Origin: Enterococcus saccharolyticus subsp. saccharolyticus | GTDB taxonomy: Bacteria; Bacillota; Bacilli; Lactobacillales; Enterococcaceae | Assembly: GCF_029023825.1 (NCBI RefSeq) | Contig: NZ_CP118957.1 | Location: forward strand, 491,501 to 555,500 | DNA: 64,000 nucleotides | Reading direction: 5' to 3' | Shown here: piece after piece, positions 20,301 to 28,521 of the stretch | How the letters are laid out: every line of letters starts with the position of its first letter | Numbering within the stretch: the stretch's first letter is position 1 | Translations under genes and position numbers: made by a program | Notes under the pieces: generated by a model | Databases searched by the model: none | Seen by the model: the letters and a program-made list of their open reading frames with translations, nothing else | What the model was told of the DNA's origin: nothing

Positions 20301-20342
20301 TTAGAAGCATATGCGAAAGAATTAGGCATTGACGTTGAGTAA
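17334..20342 (+). CDS. FdrA-YlbE fusion, predicted oxamate carbamoyltransferase large subunits
   Basis: A 1002-residue protein. Residues 1 to about 575 match E. coli FdrA (AllF) throughout, including the acyl-CoA-synthetase-like motifs MGPDCGTG (about 168), GASGTGIQE (about 196) and the SKPPA segment. Residues about 580-1000 match YlbE (AllG, DUF1116): HAGPPIEWANMTKPMQGA (about 625), GDSAITETVGVGG and the C-terminal NTGIAHKEAGRGQVGAG. In E. coli these are two genes, and with YlbF they form the oxamate carbamoyltransferase that phosphorolyses oxalurate to oxamate and carbamoyl phosphate. Here they are one open frame without stop or slip at the junction (near nt 19060-19080). An AAAGGAGG site precedes the ATG. 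The next gene overlaps its end by 14 bp. Confidence 0.88.
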   Translation: MLNTVILKNNYQDSINLMLLTNKINEFENVAMSQIMMGTDANKDILRNTNLLTTEAEAASANDLMIVVDSEDANVMEEVLPAVDEFLSDLSSKGGSEAKAASTSWAEALDALPDANVALFSIPGEYGAPEMEKALKNDLHVFSFTDNIAIEDEVRLKKLAHEKGLLMMGPDCGTGIISSIPVAFTNVVSPGNIGVVGASGTGIQEVTTIIDRLGGGVVHAIGTGGRDLSDKVGAITMKDAIVALENHEPTDVVCVISKPPAKEVRDEVVQLLQSISKPVVAIFLGEKPTAHEGKVYLAHTLEETARIAIDLANEEAVKANYLEPIDKPDAPVLPSDKVVKGLYSGGTLASEAGMLISEALGLEGLVKKEGFVLKSHGYEVMDLGDDIYTQGKPHPMIDPEVRINKIREYTTDKDTGIILFDVVIGYGAHADMASALLPAIEEARQTAKADGRELHFVATVCGTTKDPQNYHETVKRLKDAGVFVEDSNAKAVRLALLLKGIEFTEEDKTVVAYEGETVEVPAASEKVMELLTTKPRIINVGLQSFNESIVEYGGQSEQFNWCPRANGNKKMIRILDALEDHEEQIAADNQKVIDKIQNAQPFLVDVVPAKTVIPELNEEQKTLLHAGPPIEWANMTKPMQGACIGAALFEGWATTEEEALQLLENDEVRFIPCHHVQAVGPMGGISSANMPMSVVENRAEGNRAFCILNEGIGKVLRFGAYSQEVVDRLTWIQDVLGPTLSKALQSTEEGVNLNVLMARSITMGDEFHQRNIAASLNFLKEMAPLITTLDISENEKYEVIKFLSDTDQFFLNIMMAAGKAIVDGARQGTKGTVVTTMARNGVDFGVRIAETGDTWHIAPVNTPKGLYFTGFSEEDGNPDIGDSAITETVGVGGMAMVAAPGVTRFVGAGGFQDALDISNEMAKICITHNPTFTIPTWDFKGTCLGIDIRKVVETGITPLINTGIAHKEAGRGQVGAGTVRAPLGCFENALEAYAKELGIDVE

Positions 20343-21165
20343 CGTAAAAATTAGCGAAGGTATTTTTCCCATCGACCAATTTGGTAAGATGGGAAAAATC
20401 CATAGCGTTTTTGATCGTTCCTTTAATCTTAAAGTTGGTGAACGCTTAATTAATGTAGCAAATTATTCGGGGTATCTCGCAAGTTTTGGTCTTTATTTAG
20501 AAGATACACTTTACCAATCGCTTGTTCCCTATTTGCAACAAGACAATTTAGTGAAAGTTTTTTCTAAGGGTTTGATGATTTATAGTCGTGAAGGAATTAA
20601 AAAAATAACGTGGTCTGACTGTGAAATTGTTTCGCTGCAAGCAAAGAATATTCAACTGACAAAAGAACAACAAGACGTATTGAAAGCTGTCTTAGAAGAA
20701 GCACAAGTGGAAACTAAAATTGGGTTACCTATCGATTGTCATGCACGCCAAATATTTGCTAAATTACGTCAAAAAGAACTTACCCCCAGTGAGTGGAATG
20801 AAATTATTAGCTATTTAATTGGTCGTGGCAAAGGTTTAACGCCAAGTGGAGATGATATCTTAGTTGCATATTTAGTCATGTTATACGTGAGAAAAGATTC
20901 ACGTAGCATTAGTTTAAGTCACGCTTTTAAACAACGTTTGTTATCTACAACGGACATCAGTAAAGAATATATTTGGTATGCGAGGCAAGGTTATGTGAAT
21001 TCCCTAGTGTATCAACTGTATATCGATTTGAAAAATAATAAAGAAAAAGAAGTTATTGCCTATGACGTACAACAAGTAATGAGAATTGGTCATTCATCAG
21101 GAAATGATTTGTGTTACGGCTTATTGTTGGCAATTGATGACGAGGAAAAGGAGAGAATAACATGA
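20329..21165 (+). CDS. DUF2877 protein (YlbF/AllH-type), third predicted oxamate carbamoyltransferase subunit
   Basis: A 278-residue cytoplasmic protein with the family hallmark GKGLTPSGDDILVAYL (about residues 165-180) and a later GHSSGNDLCYGLL. Its E. coli counterpart YlbF (AllH) is needed with FdrA and YlbE for oxamate carbamoyltransferase activity. The start is a TTG, either 20329 or 20335, inside the end of the fdrA-ylbE frame with no strong ribosome binding site, so expression is probably coupled to the preceding gene. The end overlaps the carbamate kinase start by 4 bp (ATGA). This tight packing supports a stoichiometric complex. Confidence 0.82.
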   Translation: MTLSNVKISEGIFPIDQFGKMGKIHSVFDRSFNLKVGERLINVANYSGYLASFGLYLEDTLYQSLVPYLQQDNLVKVFSKGLMIYSREGIKKITWSDCEIVSLQAKNIQLTKEQQDVLKAVLEEAQVETKIGLPIDCHARQIFAKLRQKELTPSEWNEIISYLIGRGKGLTPSGDDILVAYLVMLYVRKDSRSISLSHAFKQRLLSTTDISKEYIWYARQGYVNSLVYQLYIDLKNNKEKEVIAYDVQQVMRIGHSSGNDLCYGLLLAIDDEEKERIT

Positions 21166-22097
21166 GTTTAAATGTTATTGCATTAGGTGGAAATGCAATC
21201 TTAGATACAGATCCCACAGATGTTGGTCAAAAAGAATTTATTAAAAAGGCAGCAAAATATATTGTTGATTTTGTCGAAAAAGGTGAAGAAGTTGTTGTTT
21301 GTCATGGCAATGGTCCACAAGTCGGTAATTTATTGTTACAACAAAAAGCTGGAGATAGCGAAAAAAATCCTGCATTAAAGTTGGATTCTTGTGTAGCTAT
21401 GACTCAAGGTAGTATTGGATATTGGTTGCAAAATGCGTTAAGTAATGAATTTGCTAAACGCAATGTGTCAAAACCAGTCGCATCTGTTGTGACACAGGTG
21501 GAAGTGGATGCCAATGATCCTTCATTTACCAATCCAACAAAACCAATCGGCCCATTTTTTACAGAAGAAGAGGTAAAAGTTGAAGCAGCTAAAGACAATT
21601 CGACGTTTGTTGAGGATTCTGGTCGTGGTTATCGTAAAGTTGTTCCTTCACCACAACCTCAAAATATTGTCGAAAAAGAAGCGATTCGTACCATGGCTCA
21701 AGGTGGCGTGGTAACCGTCAGTGCCGGTGGTGGAGGTATTCCAGTTATCATTCGTGATGGGGAATATGTGGGTGTTGAGGCCGTTATTGATAAAGATTTT
21801 ACGTCAAAAGTTTTAGCAGAAAATGTCCAAGCAGATTGTTTAATTTTATTAACTGGTGTGGATAACATTTATATCAATTACAATCAACCGAATCAAAAAG
21901 CTTTGGAAACGATTAGTATTGCCGAAGCAGAAGGTTATATTCAAGAAGGGCATTTTGCGGCAGGTAGTATGCTACCAAAAATCGAAGCAGCACTAGATTT
22001 TGTAAAAGGTGCAAGCAATCGTAAAGCTGTAATTACATCCATTGAAAACTTGGAGAATATTCAAGAAAATGCGGGAACAACAATTGTTTCCGACTAG
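21162..22097 (+). CDS. Carbamate kinase (catabolic, ureide pathway)
   Basis: A 311-residue enzyme that makes ATP from ADP and carbamoyl phosphate. Motifs: LGGNAIL (8-14), CHGNGPQVGNLLL (about 47-59), SAGGGGIPVI (about 188-197) and the KDFTSKVLAE region. It is the last gene of the fdrA-ylbE / ylbF unit and overlaps the previous gene by 4 bp. That location marks it as the ATP-yielding step of oxalurate breakdown (E. coli AllK/YbcF position) rather than part of an arginine deiminase cluster; no arcA or arcB is present. A terminator follows. Confidence 0.92.
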   Translation: MSLNVIALGGNAILDTDPTDVGQKEFIKKAAKYIVDFVEKGEEVVVCHGNGPQVGNLLLQQKAGDSEKNPALKLDSCVAMTQGSIGYWLQNALSNEFAKRNVSKPVASVVTQVEVDANDPSFTNPTKPIGPFFTEEEVKVEAAKDNSTFVEDSGRGYRKVVPSPQPQNIVEKEAIRTMAQGGVVTVSAGGGGIPVIIRDGEYVGVEAVIDKDFTSKVLAENVQADCLILLTGVDNIYINYNQPNQKALETISIAEAEGYIQEGHFAAGSMLPKIEAALDFVKGASNRKAVITSIENLENIQENAGTTIVSD

Positions 22098-22118
22098 CAA
22101 AGATAAATCTTTGTGAGG

Positions 22119-22196
22119 ATACCCGAACGATAGAGAGCGTATGTGCAATTTCACAAGAAGTTGCGTCATGTCTTTCCGATTGTTCGGGTATTTTTG
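22119..22196 (+). terminator. Terminator after carbamate kinase
   Basis: Stem ATACCCGAACGA (22119-22130) with TTGTTCGGGTAT (22180-22191) and a following T tract. The loop is long (about 50 nt) and holds a further partial repeat. Confidence 0.8.
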
Positions 22197-22330
22197 GTAT
22201 TTTCGGCGGATTAGGGTCTTTTTAATGGCATATTAGCACAACAAATCATTTGTTTTTGTTATAAATGTACAATGAAAAAACAATTAAAAACGATTACAAT
22301 GATACTAACAAATAAAGGAGATGTTCGGAC

Positions 22331-23560
22331 ATGGATTTAAACAAAGTATTAGCAGATAATATCAAAAATCTATCACAGATTGGGAGCGACCCAACTGGAG
22401 GAATGACAAGACTTCTTTATACTGATTCTTGGTTAGAAGCACAAAAATACGTAGCAAACCAATTAACGGATGCAGGGTTAACGGCAACGTTTGATGAAGT
22501 GGGTAATTTATTTGGTCGAATAGAAGGAACAAAATATCCAGAAGAAACTATTTTGTCTGGTTCACATATTGATACGGTAGTGAATGGTGGGACGCTGGAT
22601 GGACAGTTTGGTGTAATTGCCGCCTATGTAGCGATTCAGTATCTATTGGCAACGTATGGCCAACCTTTACGTTCGTTAGAAGTTATTTCAATGGCAGAAG
22701 AAGAAGGCAGTCGTTTTCCAACTGTTTTCTGGGGTAGTAAAAACTTTGTGCGTGAAGCCAAACGTTCAGACGTGGAAGACATCGCTGATTTTGAAGGGAA
22801 AAAATTCGTGGATGAAATGCGTCGCCAAGGTTTCGATTTCCGTGATGAATCTGTGCCAAAACGCGATGATATTCGTGCATTTGTTGAAATTCATATTGAG
22901 CAAGGGAATGTTTTGGAAAATGAAGCATTACAAATTGGTGTTGTCAATAATATTGCGGGGCAACGTCGCTATACGATTGTCTTAAAAGGGGAAGCCAATC
23001 ATGCGGGCACCACGCCAATGGGCTACCGTAAAGATGCGGTTTATGGTTTTTCTAAAATTTGTTCTGAAATCATTGATCGTGCAGTACAAGTGGGTGATCC
23101 ATTAGTTGTGACCTTTGGGAAAGTGGAACCGAAACCAAATACTGTGAACGTTGTACCAGGAGAAGTCTTGTTCACTATGGATTGCCGTCATACCGATCAA
23201 GAAGTATTGAAAAACTTTACAGAAGAAGCAGAGGCCTTTATGAAAGAAGTTGCCAAAGACCATCAATTAGATATTGCTATTGATTTATGGATGGATGAAG
23301 CTCCGGTACCAATGAACGATGACATTGTTGCGACTGTTGAAAAAGCAGCGAAAGCAGAAAAGATGAAGTACAAAATGATGCACAGTGGTGCCGGTCATGA
23401 TTCACAAATTATTGCGCCACATTATCCATCAGCGATGATTTTTGTGCCAAGTACTAAAGGAATTAGCCACAATCCCGCAGAAGAAACCAAACATGAAGAT
23501 TTAGTTGCGGGTGTGAAAGTGTTAGCCAAAGCATTGTATGAATTAGCATACAAAGAATAA
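22331..23560 (+). CDS. allC: Allantoate amidohydrolase (M20 family)
   Basis: A 409-residue binuclear metal hydrolase of the peptidase M20/carbamoylase family. It shows the metal-ligand motifs [19 protein letters not shown] (about 77-95), EEEGSRFP (about 121-128) and VEIHIEQG (about 184-191), and a late GAGHDSQ. It would hydrolyse allantoate to ureidoglycine, CO2 and ammonia in the cytoplasm. Other M20 carbamoylases (beta-ureidopropionase, N-carbamoyl-amino-acid hydrolase) look similar, but allE and allD follow directly (22 and 17 bp gaps), which fixes the likely substrate. AAAGGAGATG precedes the start. The 233-bp upstream region has its own promoter (TTGTTA near 22256, AACAAT near 22279). 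Confidence 0.88.
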   Translation: MDLNKVLADNIKNLSQIGSDPTGGMTRLLYTDSWLEAQKYVANQLTDAGLTATFDEVGNLFGRIEGTKYPEETILSGSHIDTVVNGGTLDGQFGVIAAYVAIQYLLATYGQPLRSLEVISMAEEEGSRFPTVFWGSKNFVREAKRSDVEDIADFEGKKFVDEMRRQGFDFRDESVPKRDDIRAFVEIHIEQGNVLENEALQIGVVNNIAGQRRYTIVLKGEANHAGTTPMGYRKDAVYGFSKICSEIIDRAVQVGDPLVVTFGKVEPKPNTVNVVPGEVLFTMDCRHTDQEVLKNFTEEAEAFMKEVAKDHQLDIAIDLWMDEAPVPMNDDIVATVEKAAKAEKMKYKMMHSGAGHDSQIIAPHYPSAMIFVPSTKGISHNPAEETKHEDLVAGVKVLAKALYELAYKE

Positions 23561-23582
23561 ACGGAGAAAGCAGGGAGTAGGC

Positions 23583-24368
23583 ATGGGTTACAAAAACAAC
23601 AACACAGGATACTTGGACGGATTATTACAATCAAGAGCAGTGATTAAGAAGAATAATTTTGCGATTCTTCCTCATGATGGGTTAGTGAATAATGTAATAC
23701 CTGGATTTAAAAACTGTGATTGCTCAATTTTAGGTTCGAAACAAATTGGCGCAAATTTTGTTGATTATATCATCACAATGAAAAAAGATGGCGAAAACAG
23801 TCGCGGATTTGGTGGAGAAGGTGTTGAAACACTGGTTTATGTTATCGAGGGGACATTGGAAGTTCGCGATGATCAACAGACACACATCCTAACAAGCGGT
23901 GGTTATGCGTATTTCCCAGCAAGTCAATTAATGTACTTGAAAAATGCCCAAGAAGAACCAACAGAAATTTTCCTTTATAAAAAACGTTACCAACCATTAG
24001 CAGGATATGACGCACATCAAGTCATCGGTCAAGTACAAGATATTGAACCTGTGCACTATGAGGGAATGGAAGATGTTTTATTGTGGGACTTTTTGCCAAA
24101 AGATCTTGGTTTTGATATGAATTTCCATATCTTATCGTTTGAACCCGGCGCAAGTCATGGGTATGTTGAAACACATTATCAAGAACATGGTGCTTACTTG
24201 CTTTCAGGACAAGGAATGTACAATTTAGATAACGACTGGTATCCAGTAGAAAAAGGCGATTATATCTTTATGAGTTCTTACGTACAACAAGCCGCATATG
24301 CGGTGGGTCGTGGTGAACCCTTGTCTTACGTGTATTCAAAAGATTGTAATCGTGACCCTGAAATATAA
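23583..24368 (+). CDS. allE: (S)-ureidoglycine aminohydrolase (bicupin)
   Basis: A 261-residue double-cupin protein matching E. coli AllE (YlbA) nearly end to end: [10 protein letters not shown] at the start, [16 protein letters not shown] in cupin 1, and [20 protein letters not shown] with the metal-binding His and Glu residues in cupin 2, ending [10 protein letters not shown]. It releases ammonia from (S)-ureidoglycine to give (S)-ureidoglycolate. It lies between allC and allD, so these three form one transcription unit doing consecutive steps. Confidence 0.93.
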   Translation: MGYKNNNTGYLDGLLQSRAVIKKNNFAILPHDGLVNNVIPGFKNCDCSILGSKQIGANFVDYIITMKKDGENSRGFGGEGVETLVYVIEGTLEVRDDQQTHILTSGGYAYFPASQLMYLKNAQEEPTEIFLYKKRYQPLAGYDAHQVIGQVQDIEPVHYEGMEDVLLWDFLPKDLGFDMNFHILSFEPGASHGYVETHYQEHGAYLLSGQGMYNLDNDWYPVEKGDYIFMSSYVQQAAYAVGRGEPLSYVYSKDCNRDPEI

Positions 24369-24385
24369 GGCAGAGGAGCATAAAA

Positions 24386-25453
24386 ATGGAAGAAACAGTT
24401 ATTGTTCAACCGAAAGAATTGCATCAATTAATTCAAACAAAATTAGAAAAATCTGGTTTAAAACCAGAGCATGCCAATGAAGTTGCCAAACATTTGGTGT
24501 TTGCGGATGCCAATGGTATTCACTCACATGGCGCAGTTCGTGTTGATTATTACGCCGAACGCATTGCCAAAGGTGGCGTAACGCTTGAGCCGAAGATTAC
24601 TTTTGAAAAAACGGGTCCAAGTACAGGGATTGTTCATGGAGAAAATGGCGTGGGGCAATTTGTGGCCTTAAAGAGTTTAGAATATGCGATGGATGTTGCC
24701 AAAGAATCAGGTGTCGCGGTTGTTGGTGTCCGTCGAATGAGTCATAGTGGGGCCCTTTCTTATTATGTAAAAAAAGCGGCTGAGCAAGATTTAATTGCTA
24801 TTTCAATGTGTCAATCCGATCCAATGGTTGTACCATTTGGTGGCAAAGAAAACTACTTTGGCACCAATCCGATTGCTTTTGCGGCACCAAGAAAAGTGGG
24901 CGATCCGGTCGTTTTTGACATGGCGACAACCGTCCAAGCGTGGGGCAAAATTTTAGATGCTCGTTCTAAAAATAAAGATATTCCAGATACTTGGGCAGTG
25001 GATAGTGAAGGGAAACCAACGACCAATCCTCACGATGTACATGGATTATTACCAATTGCTGGACCAAAAGGCTTTGGTTTGATGATGATGGTCGATATTT
25101 TGTCGGGGATGTTATTAGGTCTACCTTTTGGCAAAAATGTTTCCTCTATGTATAACGACTTAACTAAAGGACGTGACTTAGGTCAAATTTTCATTTTGAT
25201 TGATCCAAAACGTTTCACTGATTTAGAGCAATTTAAAGAAAATATCGAGACAATGGTTAGTGATTTACACGCTATTCCTGTAGCAGAAGGCTTTAAACAA
25301 GTTTACTATCCAGGAGAGATCAATCAATTAAACTTCGAAAATTATATGGCAAATGGGATTCCAATTGCAACGGCTATTTATGATTATTTAACGAGTGATA
25401 CGATTCATTTCAATCAATATGGTGGATCAAACGCCTTTGCTGAAAAAGAATAA
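24386..25453 (+). CDS. allD: Ureidoglycolate dehydrogenase (NAD+)
   Basis: A 355-residue member of the malate/L-lactate dehydrogenase-like (Ldh2) family. Matches to E. coli AllD include DANGIHSHGAVRVDYYAERI (about 34-53), RRMSHSGALSYYV with the catalytic His, SMCQSDPMVVPFGG and FDMATTVQAWGK. It oxidises (S)-ureidoglycolate to oxalurate with NAD+, feeding the predicted oxamate carbamoyltransferase. It is the last gene of allC-allE-allD and ends at a hairpin shared with the convergent pucR-like gene. Confidence 0.92.
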   Translation: MEETVIVQPKELHQLIQTKLEKSGLKPEHANEVAKHLVFADANGIHSHGAVRVDYYAERIAKGGVTLEPKITFEKTGPSTGIVHGENGVGQFVALKSLEYAMDVAKESGVAVVGVRRMSHSGALSYYVKKAAEQDLIAISMCQSDPMVVPFGGKENYFGTNPIAFAAPRKVGDPVVFDMATTVQAWGKILDARSKNKDIPDTWAVDSEGKPTTNPHDVHGLLPIAGPKGFGLMMMVDILSGMLLGLPFGKNVSSMYNDLTKGRDLGQIFILIDPKRFTDLEQFKENIETMVSDLHAIPVAEGFKQVYYPGEINQLNFENYMANGIPIATAIYDYLTSDTIHFNQYGGSNAFAEKE

Positions 25454-25485
25454 AAAAAGGAGAACAAGAATTTTCTTGTTCTCCT
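25452..25485 (-). terminator. Terminator between allD and the second pucR-like gene
   Basis: Perfect 13-bp stem AGGAGAACAAGAA (25458-25470) / TTCTTGTTCTCCT (25473-25485). The T tract is on the minus strand, so it mainly serves the regulator gene, though it may also stop allD transcripts. Confidence 0.85.
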
Positions 25486-25490
25486 AACAC

Positions 25491-27128
25491 TCACTGATCT
25501 TGTGTCTCTTCAGATAATTCTAATGCTAATCGAATATCTAAACTAGTGACTGAATCGTGAATGTCTTTTCCAAGGAGTTGTGAACACCGTTCGATACGAT
25601 ATTTAACCGTGTTTCGATGGACAAACAATGCTTTAGCCGTCTGAGCTATTTCACATTGAAAGTCTAAATAACATTTGAGTGTTTTCCGTAGTTCGATGAA
25701 AGAGTCTTCTGAAGGATACGCCAATTCTTTCAGTGTACTTTCGCAAAAATAGTGAATATCCGTCATATTAATTTTTTCAAATAAGTTTCGCATTCCGCGT
25801 GGTTGATAATAAGTGAGTGGTTTCTCGAAATCAATGGTAGCAAGTAGCATTTCATTGTACGCATTTTGTGCTTCAATAAATGATTTAGCTACTTGTTGAA
25901 TATTATCGTAAATATTCCCAATGCCAAATACTAGTTGAATACCAACAATTTTTTTAAATTCATTGGCGATGGCTAGTAAAATTGTTTCAACGTCATCTAA
26001 CTTGTGTTGAATCAGTAAGGCGAAATGATTGGTATTTTTGATTTTAAAGAGACTCATATCTTTAATACGAGGATCAAGCGCTTCTTGTAACCACTGAAAA
26101 GTAAGTTGACTTTCTTCTTCTTTGTAGCGAATTTTCTCTGAATCGTTACTATGACATGCGATGTACACGATACGATAATGGCGTGCTTTGATTAAACCAT
26201 AATTTGTTCCTAAATCAAGCCAGTCACGTTCTTTTGTTGAAGAAGATTGTTGATATTCAATCATACGCGTTAAAAAATCAGTTTTTAAGTGTTCCAAGGA
26301 TTCTTGAATCTTTTGATTTTTGTACAACATGAATGACAAGACCAATTTTGCTTGGTCAATGGCAAAATCAGAAACTGGATAAGGAATCTGTTCAGGATTC
26401 AAAATCACCAGATAATGAGGAAAATAGCTATTAATCTCGACAGGATAATACGCTACTTGCAACTTTTTATTTTTGGAATCTTCAATCAATAAAGACGTTG
26501 CTTTCTTTTGAGTCAATACAATGTTTTCTTGCGACAATTGTTTGACGTAATAATCTGGCGAAGTGGTAATTTTTGTAAAATGTTTCGAGCAAGCAAGTAT
26601 CTTTTTATAGGGATTTAATAAGATAACTGGTGCATTGACAAGTTCGCCAAAACTGTCAATGAAACGCTCATAACTGACATCATTTACCAACATATCAGAA
26701 AACTGTTTTTGAATATCTAATGCGTAACTGAGTTGTTCTGTTTTGGTATACCGCAAAAAATTTAACAATTGATGCAACAAACTACCTAAAGGAATCGTAC
26801 TAGGAATTTGGACAATTGGCAGTTTTTTTTGATTGGCATACGCAATGACAGCAGGATCAATGGCTTCGATAAAGCGCCCTACTTTAATTCCTAAACCAGC
26901 AGCTTGTTTTTCTTTCAACGAATCGATTAATGTTAAAAGCTCTTGTTGATTCTCTTTATAAATCATCGCCGTTGTTAAGATAAAGGTTTTTTCAGGAATA
27001 TAGTGCGCAATATCTGGCGTTTCGGTAATCTCGACACTCTCGATTTCACACGTTGCATCTACGGAATTTGTCAATAATGTTAAATTTGTAAAGCGAGGAA
27101 TCGCTAACAAATCGATTAAGGTTTTCAC
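25491..27128 (-). CDS. PucR-family transcriptional regulator, second
   Basis: A 545-residue regulator with an N-terminal PucR domain (about 5-125), a central CdaR/GGDEF-like region and the C-terminal PucR helix-turn-helix (EIAQTAKALFVHRNTVKYRI). It is divergent from the pucG-like aminotransferase with 140 bp between starts and convergent with allD. It is clearly a different paralogue from the 15634 gene (different N-terminal sequence), so the island has two ureide-sensing regulators, possibly for different branches. Confidence 0.85.
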   Translation of the reverse strand: MKTLIDLLAIPRFTNLTLLTNSVDATCEIESVEITETPDIAHYIPEKTFILTTAMIYKENQQELLTLIDSLKEKQAAGLGIKVGRFIEAIDPAVIAYANQKKLPIVQIPSTIPLGSLLHQLLNFLRYTKTEQLSYALDIQKQFSDMLVNDVSYERFIDSFGELVNAPVILLNPYKKILACSKHFTKITTSPDYYVKQLSQENIVLTQKKATSLLIEDSKNKKLQVAYYPVEINSYFPHYLVILNPEQIPYPVSDFAIDQAKLVLSFMLYKNQKIQESLEHLKTDFLTRMIEYQQSSSTKERDWLDLGTNYGLIKARHYRIVYIACHSNDSEKIRYKEEESQLTFQWLQEALDPRIKDMSLFKIKNTNHFALLIQHKLDDVETILLAIANEFKKIVGIQLVFGIGNIYDNIQQVAKSFIEAQNAYNEMLLATIDFEKPLTYYQPRGMRNLFEKINMTDIHYFCESTLKELAYPSEDSFIELRKTLKCYLDFQCEIAQTAKALFVHRNTVKYRIERCSQLLGKDIHDSVTSLDIRLALELSEETQDQ

Positions 27129-27268
27129 AACAACATCTCCTTTTGGCTATTATATAAAAAAAGGAGAATAGACTCAATTCATTTTTGTATAAAATGGCTA
27201 ATTTTAGTCATAAGTTGTGCGGAAGTGATAAGACTATTTTTCAAAAAAAAAGAAAAGGAAGAGATAAT

Positions 27269-28483
27269 ATGTTTTCAGAACTAGTAATTCCCCACAGAAC
27301 CATCATGACACCTGGACCCGTTGAGGCAAACCCTGTTGCACTAAAAGCAATGAGTTCTCGTATTTTAGGACAGTTTGACCCAGCATTTTTGACAATTATG
27401 GACAATGTCAAAGAAATGATCAAATTGCCTTTTGGTACCACCAATAAAGAAGCTTTTGCCATTGACGGGACATCTCGTTCTGGTTTAGAAGCCTCTTTGA
27501 TTGCTTTGATTGAGCCAGGAGACAAAGTGTTGATTCCAGCTTATGGCCGTTTTGCGTATCTATTAGGTGAAATTGCTGAACGCGCAAAAGCGGAAATCAT
27601 GTATTTAGAAAAAGATTGGACCGCAACATTTGATCAACAAGTGGTGATCGATGCCATTGATGAGTTTCAACCAAAAATTGTGGCGATGATTCATGGTGAA
27701 ACAGCCAATGGTCAAATGCAACAAATTGATAAAATTGGGCAACATTGTCGGAATAATGATGTGTTCTTCGTTGTAGATATGGTTGCCACATACGGTGGTG
27801 TGCCATTACATGTGGATGAGTGGTGTGTCGATATTGCGATTGGTGGGACCCAAAAATGTTTAAGTGTACCAGCAGGGATGTCTTTGGTGACTTACAATGA
27901 TCGAGTAGAAGCTGTATTGAATTCTCGTTACCAAAAAGAACTAGGTCTAAGTAAAGACGACCGCAATGACAATCATATTTCTAGTAACTATTTAGATTTA
28001 AGCCAATTGCAACGTTATTGGAGTTCAGAACGCATTAATCATCACACCGAAGCAACAAGTATGGTTTATGCCTTACATGAAGGATTACGTTCAATTATTA
28101 ATGAAGGGCTAGAAAATGTTTACGCTCGTCATGCGTTAAATGACAAAGCAATCATTGCAGGAATTCAAGCAATGGGCCTTGGTTTTTATGGTGATTTATC
28201 AACAAAAATGCCAACAGTGACACCTGTGATGATTCCTGATGGTGTTGGTGATGGTGAAGCGGTTCGCGAATTATTACTAAATCAATTTGGTGTTGAAATT
28301 GCTTCGTCATTTGGTGATTTAAAAGGAAAATTATGGCGTATTGGGAACATGGGGTACAGCAGTCGTCATGAAAATGTCTTACACGTATTAACTGCCTTAG
28401 AAGGTGCTTTAACGTATTATGGTGCACCAATTAAGCAAGGTGAAGCAGTCAAAGCAGCGTTAGTAATTTATGAGAATAATTAA
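27269..28483 (+). CDS. pucG: (S)-ureidoglycine-glyoxylate aminotransferase-like (PucG family)
   Basis: A 404-residue PLP-dependent class V aminotransferase related to alanine-glyoxylate and serine-glyoxylate aminotransferases. It has MTPGPVEANP (about 12-21), DGTSRSGLEA and the Schiff-base Lys in GGTQKCLSVPAG (about 190-201). In B. subtilis PucG transfers the amino group of ureidoglycine to glyoxylate, giving oxalurate and glycine. The open frame begins at 27185, but ATG 27269 has AAAAGGAAGAG upstream and starts the conserved sequence. The ureide context favours PucG, although a plain alanine-glyoxylate aminotransferase cannot be excluded. Confidence 0.83.
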   Translation: MFSELVIPHRTIMTPGPVEANPVALKAMSSRILGQFDPAFLTIMDNVKEMIKLPFGTTNKEAFAIDGTSRSGLEASLIALIEPGDKVLIPAYGRFAYLLGEIAERAKAEIMYLEKDWTATFDQQVVIDAIDEFQPKIVAMIHGETANGQMQQIDKIGQHCRNNDVFFVVDMVATYGGVPLHVDEWCVDIAIGGTQKCLSVPAGMSLVTYNDRVEAVLNSRYQKELGLSKDDRNDNHISSNYLDLSQLQRYWSSERINHHTEATSMVYALHEGLRSIINEGLENVYARHALNDKAIIAGIQAMGLGFYGDLSTKMPTVTPVMIPDGVGDGEAVRELLLNQFGVEIASSFGDLKGKLWRIGNMGYSSRHENVLHVLTALEGALTYYGAPIKQGEAVKAALVIYENN

Positions 28484-28521
28484 TTGTAAAGGACTTACTT
28501 TACATGTATGGAGGAAAAAGC

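Noticed and set aside
21162-22097. Carbamate kinase as part of an arginine deiminase pathway
   Set aside because: No arcA, arcB, arcD or ArgR-type regulator is nearby, and it overlaps the ylbF-type gene.
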